A DNA stretch of 64,000 nucleotides from an uncultured Rubrobacteraceae bacterium (lineage in GTDB: Bacteria; Actinomycetota; Rubrobacteria; Rubrobacterales; Rubrobacteraceae), in the NCBI GenBank assembly GCA_902806085.1, contig CADCVH010000055.1, forward strand, positions 25,892-89,891. The letters are read 5' to 3'. Position 1 is the first letter of the stretch. The number at the start of each line of letters is the position of its first letter. Below, piece by piece: positions 44,977 through 55,432 of this stretch. Made by a program: the position numbers and the translations under genes. Below the pieces are notes generated by a model, which had not been told where the DNA came from, made no database searches, and saw nothing but the letters and a program-made list of their open reading frames with translations.

Positions 44977-46779
44977 ATGCGCCGGACCCTCGTCGTGGCA
45001 ACGTTGTTGGCATCCTCGACCCTCTTTCTCGTGCAGGGTGCGCGGGCCGAAGAGGGCTCCCTGTTTCGCGAGGCGGTCGGGGGCGGGGGAGGTGTCGTGG
45101 CCTCCGAGTCGCCCGAGGCGGCCGAGGCGGGGCTCGAGATCCTGGACGCCGGCGGCAACGCGGTGGACGCGGCGGTCGCCACGACCTTCGCCATAGGCGT
45201 CGCCCAGCCGCAGTCGTGCGGCATCGGGGGAGGCGGCTTCATGGTCTACCGCGGCGCGGACGGGGAGGCCGCCGCCCTGGACTTCCGCGAGACGGCCCCC
45301 CGGGCCATCACGGCCGACGCCTTCCAGGGCGACGGCATCTACACGGCCTACACCGGCCACAAGACCGTCGGGGTGCCCGGCACCGTCGCGGGAATGCAGG
45401 CCGCCCTCGAGCGCTACGGCAGCCTCGGGCTCGACGAGGCCATAGCGCCCGCGGAGGGCCTCGCCCGGGAAGGCTTCGAAGTCCCCGAGTCCCTCTCCGA
45501 ATCGATGGGAGAGAACGCGGGGAGGCTCGAGCTCTTCCCGGCGGCGAGCAGGCAGTACCTCGTGAACGGCGGGCTCCCCTACGAGCCGGGCTCCGTCCTG
45601 GTGCAAAAAGACCTGGCCGGTACGCTCGCCGCCATCGCGGAGGAGGGGCCGGACGCCTTCTACCGGGGCGAGATCTCGGACAGGATCGTCGAGGACATGC
45701 AGCGGGCGGGAGAGTACCCCGGCGACGAGGGCCTGCTCACAAAAGAAGACCTCGCCGGTTACGAGGCCAAATGGCGCGAGCCCGTGCGCGGCGAGTACCG
45801 GGGGCACGAGGTCCTCGGGATGCCGGCCCCCAGTTCCGGCGGGATCGCGGTGGTCCAGATGCTCAACATCCTGGAGGGCTACGACCTCGGGAAGATGGGC
45901 CAGTCCTCCGCAGACACCCTCCACACCCTGGCCGAGGCCCAAAAGATAGCCTTCGCCGACCGCGAAGAGTACGTCGCCGACCCCGACTTCGCCGACGTTC
46001 CCGCCGAGGAGATCCTGGCCGAGGACTACGCGGAGCGGAGACGCGAAGACATCGACCCGAATGCGGCGGAGGACTCGTACGATCCCGGAGACTTCGGCGG
46101 GCGGCGCGGCGGCTCCGGCGGCGGGGACAACCCCGAGGGCAGCACCACGCACATCTCCGTCATCGACGCGGAGGGCAACGCGGTGGCGCTGACCTGCACC
46201 ATCGAGCAGTCCTTCGGCAGCGGCGTCGTGGCACCAGGCACCGGGTTCCTGCTAAACAACGAGCTCACTGACTTCTCCGATCCCGGCGCGGCCAACGAGC
46301 CCGAGCCCGGCAAGCGTCCCCGGTCCTCCATGAGCCCGACCATAGTCGTCAGGGACGGCGAGCCCGTGCTCGTCGTCGGCGGGTCCGGGGGGTCCCAGAT
46401 CATAATGGGCGCCCTCCACGCCGTGGTGAACACCGTGGATCACGGCCAGGACCTCGCCCACGCCGTCGACGCCGAGCGGCTGGACGCCCAGTTCCCGCCG
46501 GAGCTGATCCTGGAGGACGGCCGCGTCTCGGCCGTAGCCGAGTCAGACCTCATCTCCCGCGGCCACGTCGTCGCCTCGGAAGGCGAGTACTCCGACGTCC
46601 CCCTCGTCCAGGCCGCCGGCGTCGACCCCGACACGGGGGAACGCCTCGCCGTCACCGACCCTCGCAGCGGCCCCCAGGCCTCCGCGGCCCAGGACACCAC
46701 CCCGGCGGGCCTCCCCCACACCGGCGGCGTCCCCTTCGACGGCTGCCTCGCCATCTCCGGCAGCGCGCCTCCGTGCTAA
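44977..46779 (+). CDS. gamma-glutamyltransferase precursor
   Basis: 600 aa from ATG 44977 with GGGAGGA upstream. Signal peptide (RRTLVVATLLASSTLFLVQG). An Ntn hydrolase that self-cleaves before a threonine: here EGSTTHISVIDAEGNAVAL contains the catalytic Thr. GIGGGGFMVYRG, ETAPRAITADAF, TVGVPGTVAGM and GSGGSQIIMGAL are typical. It hydrolyses or transfers the glutamyl group of glutathione-like substrates outside the cell. Together with the two M28 peptidases it forms an extracellular peptide-scavenging locus. Confidence 0.95.
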   Translation: MRRTLVVATLLASSTLFLVQGARAEEGSLFREAVGGGGGVVASESPEAAEAGLEILDAGGNAVDAAVATTFAIGVAQPQSCGIGGGGFMVYRGADGEAAALDFRETAPRAITADAFQGDGIYTAYTGHKTVGVPGTVAGMQAALERYGSLGLDEAIAPAEGLAREGFEVPESLSESMGENAGRLELFPAASRQYLVNGGLPYEPGSVLVQKDLAGTLAAIAEEGPDAFYRGEISDRIVEDMQRAGEYPGDEGLLTKEDLAGYEAKWREPVRGEYRGHEVLGMPAPSSGGIAVVQMLNILEGYDLGKMGQSSADTLHTLAEAQKIAFADREEYVADPDFADVPAEEILAEDYAERRREDIDPNAAEDSYDPGDFGGRRGGSGGGDNPEGSTTHISVIDAEGNAVALTCTIEQSFGSGVVAPGTGFLLNNELTDFSDPGAANEPEPGKRPRSSMSPTIVVRDGEPVLVVGGSGGSQIIMGALHAVVNTVDHGQDLAHAVDAERLDAQFPPELILEDGRVSAVAESDLISRGHVVASEGEYSDVPLVQAAGVDPDTGERLAVTDPRSGPQASAAQDTTPAGLPHTGGVPFDGCLAISGSAPPC

Positions 46780-46907
46780 GGCAACCCGCAGGGCGCACGA
46801 ACCCCCGCGGGGCGCGCCATCAGCGACCACCCCCGGTCGGCCCGCGCATCCCGGGATTTGTGGCGAGGTTTCGGGCGGCAAGAGCCGGCCGCCCACGGTG
46901 CCCTGCG

Positions 46908-47420
46908 TCAGGCCCCGGGCCCATCCAGCTCCGAGAGCAGGCCCTCGACGTCAAGGGGGGCCGTCACCATTGTGAGCCCACCGTCCGGGTCGCGGGGCCA
47001 CTCATCCCGCGGGCGGTCCCGGTAGAGCTCGACGCCGTTGCCGTCCGGGTCGCGCAGGTACAGGGCTTCGGAGACGCCGTGGTCGGAGGCCCCGTCCAGG
47101 GGATGCCCCGCGTCCACGAGCCAGCGGAGTGCCAGCGCCAGGTCGCGCCGTTCGGGGTAGAGGATCGCGAGGTGAAAGAGCCCCGCCGAGCCCCGCGGGG
47201 CCGGGGGCGCGTTGCGGCTCATCCACGTGTTCAGGCCGATGTGGTGGTGATACCCGCCCGCCGAAAGAAAGACCGCGTCCTCCCCGTACCACTGCGTAAC
47301 CTCGAACCCCAGTATGTCCCTGTAGAAGCGTAGCGCCCGCTCGATATTCGCGACCTTCAAGTGAACGTGCCCGATCCTGGTCTCCGGGCTAACGCGCCGG
47401 CTCTGCCCTCTCGCCTGCAT
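46908..47420 (-). CDS. VOC-family protein (catechol 2,3-dioxygenase-like)
   Basis: 170 aa from ATG 47420. Glyoxalase/VOC fold: IGHVHLKVANIERALRFYRD with a metal His, then YHHHIGLNTW, LFHLAILYP and a Glu ligand in DGNGVELYRDRP. Close to CatE-type proteins. Metal binding looks complete, but the substrate is unknown. Converges with the gamma-glutamyltransferase gene; the 128 bases between hold no clear terminator. Confidence 0.9.
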   Translation of the reverse strand: MQARGQSRRVSPETRIGHVHLKVANIERALRFYRDILGFEVTQWYGEDAVFLSAGGYHHHIGLNTWMSRNAPPAPRGSAGLFHLAILYPERRDLALALRWLVDAGHPLDGASDHGVSEALYLRDPDGNGVELYRDRPRDEWPRDPDGGLTMVTAPLDVEGLLSELDGPGA

Positions 47421-47545
47421 GTAAGATCGTCCTCTCGTCGAAGTCCCGCCAATTCTACCCCTGCGGGGACGGAACCATGGCCCCCACGGCGTATCACTCG
47501 CCCCGAAGGACGGGCTCACAAAACCTGACATTTGGGCCCTTCCCT

Positions 47546-48415
47546 TCAGCGCCCCTTCGCGTTCACGAGCACGACGCCCGACAGCGCGATGGCGCCACCG
47601 ATCACGGAGAGCAGGGTCGGCACCTCGCCCAGCCAGACCCAGGCGATCAGGAACGCCAGCCCCGGGACCAGGTACAGGAAGCTCGTCGCGTTGGAGGCCG
47701 GCATCCGGGCGAAAGCGTAGCCGAGCGCGAGGTACGCGATCACGGTCGGAAACACCCCGAGGTAGACCACGCTCAAGGTGGCCCCGAGCGGGGCGTCGCC
47801 CACCGCCTCCGGCAACCCGGGCGCGAAAACGAGCATGACGAGCGTCCCGGCCCAGATGGCGTAGGTCGTAAAGCGCAGCGAGCCGTAGCGGGCCAGGTAC
47901 GGCTTCTGGAAGACGAAGAACAGGCTCTCGCCGACGGCGGCGAGCAGGATCGGCAGCGTCCCCGGATCGATGCCGATGCTGCCGCCCTCGCCCAGGGAGA
48001 TCAGGGCGACCCCGGCGAAGCTCACGAAGGTGCCGACCCACCCCATCGCCCCCAGCCTCTCCCCGAGAAAGCCGGCCGCGAGCAGCGCCGTGAAGACCGG
48101 CACGGAGGCGATGATGAGGCTGGCCGCCCCCGCCTCCACCGTCACCTGCCCGAAGGCCAACCCCACGTGGTAGACGGTGAACCCCAGGAACCCGCCGAGC
48201 AGGACCGCGGGCAGGTCCCGGAGCGCCGGCGGCGGCATCCGGGTCAGCAACGCGTATGCGACCAGCAGCGCCGACCCGACGAGGAACCTCAGCAAGGCCA
48301 GGTGCCCCGGTGTGTAGGCCTCCAGCCCGGCCCGGATGCCGGCGAAGGCGGAGGCCCAGATCACGATGGTCACCCCGAGGGCGAGCAGCACGCGTCTGTC
48401 CCTGGTCCTTTTCAC
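47546..48415 (-). CDS. EamA/DMT-family transporter
   Basis: 289 aa from GTG 48415. Ten transmembrane helices in two EamA repeats: [20 protein letters not shown] and later [15 protein letters not shown] and [20 protein letters not shown]. Drug/metabolite export or uptake; substrate unknown. A TAGACT -10 box lies seven bases before the start, so the mRNA may be leaderless. Divergent from ilvD with about 100 bases between. Confidence 0.93.
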   Translation of the reverse strand: MKRTRDRRVLLALGVTIVIWASAFAGIRAGLEAYTPGHLALLRFLVGSALLVAYALLTRMPPPALRDLPAVLLGGFLGFTVYHVGLAFGQVTVEAGAASLIIASVPVFTALLAAGFLGERLGAMGWVGTFVSFAGVALISLGEGGSIGIDPGTLPILLAAVGESLFFVFQKPYLARYGSLRFTTYAIWAGTLVMLVFAPGLPEAVGDAPLGATLSVVYLGVFPTVIAYLALGYAFARMPASNATSFLYLVPGLAFLIAWVWLGEVPTLLSVIGGAIALSGVVLVNAKGR

Positions 48416-48519
48416 GCAAGATAGTCTACAGACGGACCCGGTGTATGGCCGCCGCTGGCGCCGAGCCGCTCCGCTTTCTATACTCGGTGGGCACACGACA
48501 CGGATCGGCAGGAGAAACC

Positions 48520-50214
48520 ATGCAGACCACGGATACCCGTCACAAGAGCCGCGCAATCCTCGACGGGCGCGACCGGGCGCCCGCCCGTTCGTACCTCAAG
48601 GGGATGGGCTTCTCGGAGGAGGACCTGAGCAAGCCCATAGTGGGGGTCGCCCACTCCTGGATCGAGACGATGCCATGCAACTTCAACCACCGCCACCTGG
48701 CGGAGAAGGTCAAAGAGGGCATCCGAGAGGCCGGCGGGACCCCGATGGAGCTCAACACCATCTCCATCTCCGACGGCATAACCATGGGCACGCAAGGGAT
48801 GAAGACGAGCCTGGTGAGCCGCGAGTTGATCGCGGACTCCATAGAGCTCGTCGGCCGCGGGCACATGTTCGACGCCATCGTCACCCTCGTCGGCTGCGAC
48901 AAGACCATTCCCGCCGCGGCGATGGCCCACGTCCGCCTCGGGATCCCCGGCGTGATCGTCTACTCCGGCTCCATACAACCGGGCCGCTTCAAGGGCCAAG
49001 ACGTCACGATCCAGGAGGTCTTCGAGGCCGTCGGCGCCAACGCGGCGGGCCGCATGAGCGACGCGGACCTCAAGGAGATCGAGGAGAACGCGTGCCCCGG
49101 CGCCGGGGCGTGCGGCGGCCAGTTCACCGCGAACACGATGGCGATGGCCCTCGAGTTCTTGGGCCTCTCCCCCTTCGGCTCCTCCAGCCCCCCCGCCCTC
49201 GACGGCCGCAAGGACGTGGCCTGCGTAGAGGCGGGCAAGCTCGTGATGCGCCTGCTCGAGAACGGCCTGGACCCCGAGCGCATCCTCACCCGCGGGTCCT
49301 TCGAGAACGCCATCGCGGCCGGGGCCGCGAGCGGCGGCTCGACCAACCTCGTCCTGCACCTGCTCGCCATCGCCCGCGAGGCCGGCATCCCGCTCGACAT
49401 AGACGACTTCGACCGCGTCAGCGAGAAGACCCCCATCATCGCCGACCTCAAGCCCGGCGGGCGCTACACGGCTGTCGACCTCGACCGCGCGGGCGGGACG
49501 CGCCTCTTCGGCAAGCACCTCCTGGACGGCGGCCTGCTCCACGGCGACGAGCTGAACGTCTCCGGTAAGACCGTCGCCGAGGAGGTCGCCGGCGCAGAAG
49601 AGGACCACGCCCAAGACGTCGTAACGACCGTCGAGCACCCCTTGCGCGCCTCTGGCGGGCTCGTCATCCTCAAGGGCAACGTCGCGCCCGAGGGTTGCGT
49701 CGTCAAGGTCGCGGGCTACACCCGCATGCACCACAGCGGGCCTGCCCGCGTCTTCGATTCGGAAGAGGAGGCGATGGCCGCCGTGCAGGCGGGCACCATC
49801 ACCGGCGGGGACGTCGTCGTGATCCGGTACGAGGGACCCCGGGGCGGCCCCGGCATGCGCGAGATGCTCGGCGTCACCGCAGCCCTCGTCGGCCAGGGCC
49901 TCGGCGAGACGGTCGCCCTCCTCACCGACGGCCGCTTCTCCGGCGCCACCCGCGGCCTCATGGCCGGCCACGTCGCCCCAGAAGCCGCCCACCGGGGTCC
50001 CATCGCCGCCCTCAGGGACGGCGACACCGTGACCTTCGACATCGAGAACCGCACCCTCAACGCGGGCCTCTCCGCCGAAGAGATCGAAGGCCGCCTCGCC
50101 CAATGGACCGAGCGCGTCCCCCCGTACTCCACGGGTGTCATGGCGAAGTACGCGGCCCTCGTCTCCTCCGCCTCCAAGGGCGCCATCACCGACGCCGCGC
50201 TCGGAGCGGGGTAG
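48520..50214 (+). CDS. ilvD: dihydroxy-acid dehydratase
   Basis: 564 aa from ATG 48520 with AGGAG upstream. Fe-S enzyme of branched-chain amino acid synthesis, dehydrating 2,3-dihydroxy acids. The cluster cysteines are in [16 protein letters not shown] and [34 protein letters not shown] and [16 protein letters not shown] near the end are conserved. A TATACT box (48479-48484) lies about 36 bases upstream. The neighbouring ilv genes are not here. Confidence 0.96.
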   Translation: MQTTDTRHKSRAILDGRDRAPARSYLKGMGFSEEDLSKPIVGVAHSWIETMPCNFNHRHLAEKVKEGIREAGGTPMELNTISISDGITMGTQGMKTSLVSRELIADSIELVGRGHMFDAIVTLVGCDKTIPAAAMAHVRLGIPGVIVYSGSIQPGRFKGQDVTIQEVFEAVGANAAGRMSDADLKEIEENACPGAGACGGQFTANTMAMALEFLGLSPFGSSSPPALDGRKDVACVEAGKLVMRLLENGLDPERILTRGSFENAIAAGAASGGSTNLVLHLLAIAREAGIPLDIDDFDRVSEKTPIIADLKPGGRYTAVDLDRAGGTRLFGKHLLDGGLLHGDELNVSGKTVAEEVAGAEEDHAQDVVTTVEHPLRASGGLVILKGNVAPEGCVVKVAGYTRMHHSGPARVFDSEEEAMAAVQAGTITGGDVVVIRYEGPRGGPGMREMLGVTAALVGQGLGETVALLTDGRFSGATRGLMAGHVAPEAAHRGPIAALRDGDTVTFDIENRTLNAGLSAEEIEGRLAQWTERVPPYSTGVMAKYAALVSSASKGAITDAALGAG

Positions 50215-51036
50215 CAGACAGCCCCCGGCCGCAAACCGCGCGTAGCGGCGGCCTTCCGGCCCCCTCCACGTCCAGCTTCGCGCCGCGCAGGTCGAGGGCC
50301 GAGAGGTCCATGCCTTCCAGGTTCGCCCCTCTGACAGCGGCGTTCGTAGAGGTTGGGCCCCAGGTTTCGTTCGGGTTCGGGGTTGCGAGGCCTTGGGTTT
50401 CGAAGGGTGCCCGGCGAGGCCCCCTCCCCGACGCGCGCCCCCGATGCCCAGAGAAGCCTCCGAAGGAGGCGGCCTCGAGCCTCCTCGTGCCCGTTCCGGG
50501 AAGGATCGACCCTTCCGCATGCCGCTGTCAGGTCAGCGCCCTCCACCTTGGCGCGCGAGAGGTTGGCGCGGGAAAGGTCCGTGTTCCCCCGAGGTCCGTT
50601 CCCGAGAGGTCGCAGCCGGCGTGCGCCTCGACGAGGCGCACGCCGCCGAGATCCTGGCCCTTTAAGTCCCGCTTCTCGGAGAGGTTGGCGTAGGAGAGGT
50701 CCACGCCCCTGAGGACGGTGGCGGTCAGATCCGCCTCCTCCAGGGAGGCGCCCACGAGCTTGCATTCCTCGAACTCCGCGGAGAACAGGCTCGCTCCCTT
50801 GAACGTGCAGGTGCGAACGAGCTCTGCCGATGCTCGGAGCCGTTCAGGCGCGCGTCGGTAAAGTCGCATTCCTCAAACGAGCCGTGACGCGTGATCGCCG
50901 ATCTTAGGACGCAGGCGCGGAAGGAGCAGCGCACGAACGAACACCCGTCCATCTCCGCGTCGGAGCGGTCGGCCCCGTCGAAGGACCCGCCCTCGAACAC
51001 CCCGCCGGACCACCGGCCTCGTCCCCTCCCATCCAC
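50186..51036 (-). pseudogene. pentapeptide-repeat protein, multiple frameshifts
   Basis: Starting from GTG 51036 one frame gives GGVFEGGSFDGADRSDAEMD, then CSFVRCSFRACVLRSA and CDFTDARLNGSEH. The next piece, in a second frame, reads GASLFSAEFEECKLVGASLE and LRGVDLSYANLSE. A third frame gives TDLSRANLSRAKVEGADLTA. Further down, VRGANLEGMDLSALDLRGAK ends at 50186, inside the ilvD 3' end. All are A(D/N)LxX repeats of one right-handed quadrilateral helix, so a single gene has been broken at least three times, with a low-complexity gap at about 50360-50520. Confidence 0.75.
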
Positions 51037-51223
51037 CCCCCGCTGTTTCGTCAGTCGTCTCGTCTCGGTACCGTCCTATCCTAAGCGACGACCGGCGAGC
51101 GCGTGGCACCACTCGCGACCTGTCGGGCGACGCTACCGTTCCGCCATCGTACGCTTCGGGCGGGCGTGGCAGGGCTACCGGCGAGGTTTGCCCACACGGC
51201 CCTCCGCCAGCGGAAAGAAGCCG

Positions 51224-52330
51224 CTAGCCGGGGGCGTCGCGGCGGGCGCGGACCTTGTTGACGGCCTCGGGCGGGATGAGGCCGGTGCTCGCGGCGTGCT
51301 CGGCCGCCTCTACCGTGTCCTCCGTCAGGATCATCTCCACGTCGTGGCCGCGCAGCTTCTCGGCTATGGCGTGGACCTCCCGGTCGCGTTCGGGGGAGGT
51401 CACGTCCCGGATGTAGACGGCCCGGATGCGCCCGGGGTGCTCGACCACGGCCTGGTGGTAGATCTCCGGGTCCTCCTCTCCGGAGTCCCCGATCAGAACA
51501 AACGGCAGGTCCGGGTACGTCCCGAGCAAGGTGCGGATGGTCCCCAGCTTGTGGTCGTGGTGCTGCCCGAGCGTCGTCGGGCTCCAGTCTTTGAGGAACA
51601 GCGGCCCCACGGGCACCTGGTGAACGTCGAGAAAGTCTTCCAGCAAATCGTAGATGTTCCACGGGCTGCTAGAAACGTAGAAGATGGGGTTGTACCCTTC
51701 GCCCCCCGGGCCGCCCCGCAGCGCCTCGTAGAAGGCGGACACTCCCTCGAACGGGAGCCGGGTGTGGGCGTTGTTCCGCACCACTATCCAGGCCATCTTC
51801 AGCACGTTGGTCGCGCTCGACCGGACCACCGTGTCGTCGATGTCGCTGATGACCCCGAACTCCGCCCCCGACGGGATCATCACCCGCCCCGTGGAACGTA
51901 CGAGGCCGCCCTTGGGCGAAGGCGGGCGCACCAGTTCCAACCCCACCTCGTGCCAGCGGCTCGGCCCGTCCACGGGCGACCCAAGTTCGAACTTGAGGTC
52001 GAAGAAGCCCTCCTCGTCCGCCGTGGCGTGCGCCTGGACGCCCCGAAACGAGCCGCGTACCCGGGCGCCGGCCACCTCTTCGCTGGCGAACCGTCGGGCC
52101 ATGTTGCGCACGTTCTCCCCGAGGGTGTCGTCCCGCATCGAGCGGGTTACGCCTTGCTCTTCGAGGACCCTCCCCCGCAAAAAGAGCTCGCGCTCCGTGC
52201 CGTGTCCCCTGTAGGGCAGGATCTCGAACCGGTCGAGGAGCCCGTAGCGGCGCTTGAACCCGAACCGCACCCCGTCGAACCACTTCTCCGCGTCCCGCGC
52301 CGCCGTGACCGGACTCCACCGCCAGGCCAT
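51224..52330 (-). CDS. App1-type phosphatidate phosphatase domain protein (DUF2183)
   Basis: 368 aa from ATG 52330. The DxDxT motif of the HAD-like catalytic domain appears in GVISDIDDTVVRSSATN, then FYVSSSPWNIYDLLEDFLD, KDWSPTTLGQHHDHK and FVLIGDSGEEDPEIY. An N-terminal beta-rich domain precedes it (RYGLLDRFEILPYRGHG). Eukaryotic App1 removes phosphate from phosphatidic acid; the bacterial substrate is untested. No signal peptide. Confidence 0.9.
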   Translation of the reverse strand: MAWRWSPVTAARDAEKWFDGVRFGFKRRYGLLDRFEILPYRGHGTERELFLRGRVLEEQGVTRSMRDDTLGENVRNMARRFASEEVAGARVRGSFRGVQAHATADEEGFFDLKFELGSPVDGPSRWHEVGLELVRPPSPKGGLVRSTGRVMIPSGAEFGVISDIDDTVVRSSATNVLKMAWIVVRNNAHTRLPFEGVSAFYEALRGGPGGEGYNPIFYVSSSPWNIYDLLEDFLDVHQVPVGPLFLKDWSPTTLGQHHDHKLGTIRTLLGTYPDLPFVLIGDSGEEDPEIYHQAVVEHPGRIRAVYIRDVTSPERDREVHAIAEKLRGHDVEMILTEDTVEAAEHAASTGLIPPEAVNKVRARRDAPG

Positions 52331-52398
52331 AGAAGAGACCTAGAGAACCCCGCCGTTGCGGGCGGGTCCCTCTTGCACGCCTGCTTTCACCGGGGGGA

Positions 52399-52680
52399 TC
52401 AACCCTGCAGGAACTTTACTTGCCTGTGGGCGACCTCGGGGATATCCACCCGCTCCACGCTGGACCAGGGCAAATACGCGTAGCCGTCCGCGCCTTCTCC
52501 CTCTACGCCCAACAGCAACCCGGCCGCGTCCCGATCGGAGACGACGCCGGCGATCCTCTGCCCGCCCCAGGTCGTGACGGAGACGCTGAGGCCCCTCTTC
52601 AAGGCATCCGAAACCTTCGGGGCCTGGTCCATAAAGTTCCCCTCGCCGGTCTCTGGTTGTGTTGAGGTATTCCGGTCCAT
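52399..52680 (-). CDS. small hypothetical protein, SH3-like
   Basis: 93 aa from ATG 52680. After a polar N-terminus, SDALKRGLSVSVTTWGGQRI, AGVVSDRDAAGLLLGVE and YAYLPWSSVERVDIPEVAHR suggest a small beta barrel of the Sm or SH3 type. It lies downstream of nothing obvious on the same strand, and its stop is 68 bases before the App1 start. Function unknown. Confidence 0.75.
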   Translation of the reverse strand: MDRNTSTQPETGEGNFMDQAPKVSDALKRGLSVSVTTWGGQRIAGVVSDRDAAGLLLGVEGEGADGYAYLPWSSVERVDIPEVAHRQVKFLQG

Positions 52681-52808
52681 CGTTTCTGTCCCCTGTGTAC
52701 CCCCCGGCGCACAAAGTAATCCGAACCTCGTCTTTCCGGCCCCCGGAAGAGATGTTCGCGTTCTAAGCTTCCTGAAGGGGAGCGGATCACGCCGGGCACC
52801 GGAAGCCC

Positions 52809-53057
52809 TCACGCCCCCGGAGAGCGGAAGACCCGTAGGTCGGCACAGGCGAGGCACCACTGGAGCAGCGATCCTTCCCCAAGCCGCGCCTCGACCACGG
52901 CGTCGCCGCAGGGGGAGTGGCACAGCGTGAACGCGACGAAGGCGAGGCCGTGGCCCATGGGGGTGATGTCATCCGGCCGCTCTTCGTCGCGGGCTCCCTG
53001 CACGAACGCATCATCGGTAGGTTTGCGGTGCCGCTTTAGTGGCGGCGGGCCGGGCAA
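52809..53057 (-). CDS. small cysteine-containing hypothetical protein
   Basis: 82 aa if started at TTG 53057, directly behind the ruvB stop; ATG 52958 gives a 49-aa product. The conserved-looking part reads MGHGLAFVAFTLCHSPCGDA and GSLLQWCLACADLRVF, with C-x3-C and C-x2-C spacing that may hold zinc. The codon bias is good in this part and mixed before it, favouring the short form. Family unknown. Confidence 0.6.
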   Translation of the reverse strand: MPGPPPLKRHRKPTDDAFVQGARDEERPDDITPMGHGLAFVAFTLCHSPCGDAVVEARLGEGSLLQWCLACADLRVFRSPGA

Positions 53058-54140
53058 CTACCTGCCGCTCGGCGAGGGGATGCCGAGGTGGTCGTAGGCC
53101 CGGTGGGTCGCGATCCTGCCGCGGCTGGTGCGTTGGATCAGGCCGCTCTGCAGCAGGTAGGGCTCGCGGATCTCCTCCACGGTGTCCCGCGCCTCGCCCA
53201 GCGCCACCGAGATCGTGCCGACGCCCACGGGCCCGCCGTCGAACTTGTCTATCACGAGGCCCAGGTAGTCCCGGTCGGCCCGGTCGAGCCCGAGCACGTC
53301 GACGCCCTGCATCTCAAGCGCCGCGTTGGCCGTCGCCTCGTCTATTGTTCCGTCGCCGATGACCTGGGCATAGTCGCGCACGCGCTTGAGCAGCCGGTTC
53401 GCCACCCGCGGCGTGCCGCGGCTGCGGCGCGCGAGCTGCCTGGCGCCGCCTTCGGAGATCGGGATGTCCAGTATCTTCGCGGCGCGGACCACGATCTTCT
53501 CCAGGTCCTCGAACCCGTAGTAGTCGAGCTTCTCGGTTACGCCGAAGCGGTCGAGCAGCGGCTTGGTCATCAGGCCCGTCCGGGTCGTGGCCCCGACGAG
53601 CGTGAAGCGCGGCAGGTCCATCCGGATCGTGCGGGCCGACGGGCCCTGCCCGAGCACGATGTCCATCGCGTAGTCCTCCATCGCCGGGTAGAGGACCTCC
53701 TCTATCTGGCGGTTCAGGCGGTGGATCTCGTCCACGAACAGGAAATCGCCCTCCTCGAGCGAGGTCAGGATCGCCGCCATGTCCCCCGCCCGCTCCAGCG
53801 TCGGACCGCTCGTCGGCCGCAGACCGACGCCCATCTCCCCCGCCAGGATGCGGCACAGCGACGTCTTTCCGAGCCCGGGAGGACCTGCCAGAAGGACGTG
53901 GTCGAGCGGCTCCCCGCGCCGCTTGGCCGCCTCCACGTAGATGCTCAGGTTCTTCTTGATCGCGTCCTGCCCGACGAACTCCTCAAGGGTGCCGGGCCTG
54001 AGCTGCGGCTCGTCGTCCCCGACGACCGGTTCGGGGTCGAGCGCGTTCTCTTCGGGCGGCCCGATGGGGCCCGCCGCCCCGGTTATATCCTCCGGCAACC
54101 CGTCCTCCGGGCGCAAGGTGAAGTCGTCCATCTCCTCCAC
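53058..54140 (-). CDS. ruvB: Holliday junction branch migration helicase RuvB
   Basis: 360 aa. AAA+ motor: Walker [21 protein letters not shown], Walker [21 protein letters not shown], sensor 1 [20 protein letters not shown], and a winged-helix C-terminus ([38 protein letters not shown]). The N-terminus is extended by about 30 acidic residues. Follows ruvA by two bases. Confidence 0.97.
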   Translation of the reverse strand: MEEMDDFTLRPEDGLPEDITGAAGPIGPPEENALDPEPVVGDDEPQLRPGTLEEFVGQDAIKKNLSIYVEAAKRRGEPLDHVLLAGPPGLGKTSLCRILAGEMGVGLRPTSGPTLERAGDMAAILTSLEEGDFLFVDEIHRLNRQIEEVLYPAMEDYAMDIVLGQGPSARTIRMDLPRFTLVGATTRTGLMTKPLLDRFGVTEKLDYYGFEDLEKIVVRAAKILDIPISEGGARQLARRSRGTPRVANRLLKRVRDYAQVIGDGTIDEATANAALEMQGVDVLGLDRADRDYLGLVIDKFDGGPVGVGTISVALGEARDTVEEIREPYLLQSGLIQRTSRGRIATHRAYDHLGIPSPSGR

Positions 54141-54142
54141 GC

Positions 54143-54736
54143 CTACCGCCTGCTCCCTATCCGCCGTAACGCCTCCTTTATGTACTTCTCGACCGAGGTC
54201 TGCGGGGGCACGTCGTTGAGCGCCTTCTCGGCCTCCTCGAGCCTGTACCCGAGCGCAGCAAGCGCGTCCCTGGCCTCTATAAACGGCCCACCGCCGCCGT
54301 TGCCGCCGGTGACCACCGGCTCGGGCCCGAACGACGCGAGGTCTTTGCCCCGAAGCTCAAGCACCAGCCGCTCCGCCGTCTTCTTGCCGAGGCCGGGCAC
54401 GGAGGCGAGCTTCACCACGTCGCCCCTGGCGACGGCCTCTGAGACCTCCGGCGGCGTCATCGTGGACAGCACCGAGAGCGCGAGTTTCGGCCCGACCTTG
54501 CTAACCGCCGTCAGCGCGTCGAACGCGGTCCTCTCCTCCCTGGCCGCGAACCCGAACAGCAACATGGCGTCCTCGCGGACCACCATCCGGGTGTGGATGA
54601 CGCACTCCTCGCCGAGCGAGGGCAGCGCCCGCAACGTTCCCTGCGAAGCCGAGGCCCGGTATCCGACGCCCCCGACGTCGATAACGACGCCCTCCGTATC
54701 CTTCTCTACCAGCGTTCCTCTGAGCCTGTAAATCAT
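54143..54736 (-). CDS. ruvA: Holliday junction DNA-binding protein RuvA
   Basis: 197 aa from ATG 54736. OB-fold ([20 protein letters not shown]), two helix-hairpin-helix segments ([40 protein letters not shown]) and a RuvB-binding C-domain ([20 protein letters not shown]). No ribosome site is present between the ruvC stop and the ATG. GATAAT lies six bases upstream, so an internal leaderless promoter may supply ruvAB. Confidence 0.96.
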   Translation of the reverse strand: MIYRLRGTLVEKDTEGVVIDVGGVGYRASASQGTLRALPSLGEECVIHTRMVVREDAMLLFGFAAREERTAFDALTAVSKVGPKLALSVLSTMTPPEVSEAVARGDVVKLASVPGLGKKTAERLVLELRGKDLASFGPEPVVTGGNGGGGPFIEARDALAALGYRLEEAEKALNDVPPQTSVEKYIKEALRRIGSRR

Positions 54737-54742
54737 CGGCTA

Positions 54743-54748
54743 ATTATC
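54743..54748 (-). promoter_or_regulatory. -10 box inside the ruv cluster
   Basis: GATAAT, preceded by GTGCGG, six bases before the ruvA ATG. It resembles the boxes before the site-2 protease and DUF2905 genes. Confidence 0.45.
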
Positions 54749-54760
54749 CCGCACGGCACG

Positions 54761-55282
54761 CTATTTCCCCACCCCCACCTTGCCCGGCATCCTGCTCGAA
54801 AAGGCGTGGGTGATGGCGATAGCCAGGCCGTCGGCGGCGTCGTCGGGGCGCGGGATCTCGCGCAGGCTCAAAAGCGCCCGCACCATCTCCTGCACCTGGC
54901 GCTTGTCCGCCCGGCCGTAGGACGTGATCGCCTGCTTTACCTGAAGCGGCGTGTACTCCGCGACCTCGATGCCGGCCCGGTACGCCGCCAGCAGCGCGAC
55001 CCCCCTGGCCTGGCCAACCGTGATCGCCGTCGTCACGTTCGTGTTGAAGAAAAGCTCCTCCACGGCAACGGTGTCGGGCCTGTAGCCCTCGACGAGCTGG
55101 GTAACGCCATCATAGAGACGCCCCAACCGGCGCGGCATCTCCCACGTCGACGGCGTGGTGATGGCGCCGTGCTGAACGTAACGCAACCGGCCGCCCTCCT
55201 GCCGGATGACCCCCCATCCCATCGTGGCCGTGCCCGGATCTATACCGAGAATGGTGCTTCCCCTGCCGGTCGCGACGAGCAT
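54761..55282 (-). CDS. ruvC: Holliday junction endonuclease RuvC
   Basis: 173 aa from ATG 55282. RNase H-like resolvase: ILGIDPGTATMGWGVI with the first catalytic Asp, TVAVEELFFNTNVTTAITVG with the Glu, and KQAITSYGRADKRQVQEMVR. Catalytic Asp residues near the end lie in PRPDDAADGLAIAITHA. Upstream of ruvA by 24 bases. The weak box TAACCT lies six bases before the start. Confidence 0.96.
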   Translation of the reverse strand: MLVATGRGSTILGIDPGTATMGWGVIRQEGGRLRYVQHGAITTPSTWEMPRRLGRLYDGVTQLVEGYRPDTVAVEELFFNTNVTTAITVGQARGVALLAAYRAGIEVAEYTPLQVKQAITSYGRADKRQVQEMVRALLSLREIPRPDDAADGLAIAITHAFSSRMPGKVGVGK

Positions 55283-55432
55283 GAACTAAGGTTACTCGCT
55301 AAAGCCCCCCCCTGCACCCGCTCCTACATGTTGTGTATCCCCGGTCCCGACCCCCCACGCCGCAAGGCCACGAAAGCTACGCCGAGACGATCCGCACGAA
55401 CAACGCCCGAACCGGAAAGCCCAAAATCCCTC

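Noticed and set aside
48478..50520. Very long open frame antisense to ilvD
   Set aside because: It mirrors the GC-rich third positions of ilvD, has no ribosome site, and reads as low-complexity Ala/Gly/Arg sequence.
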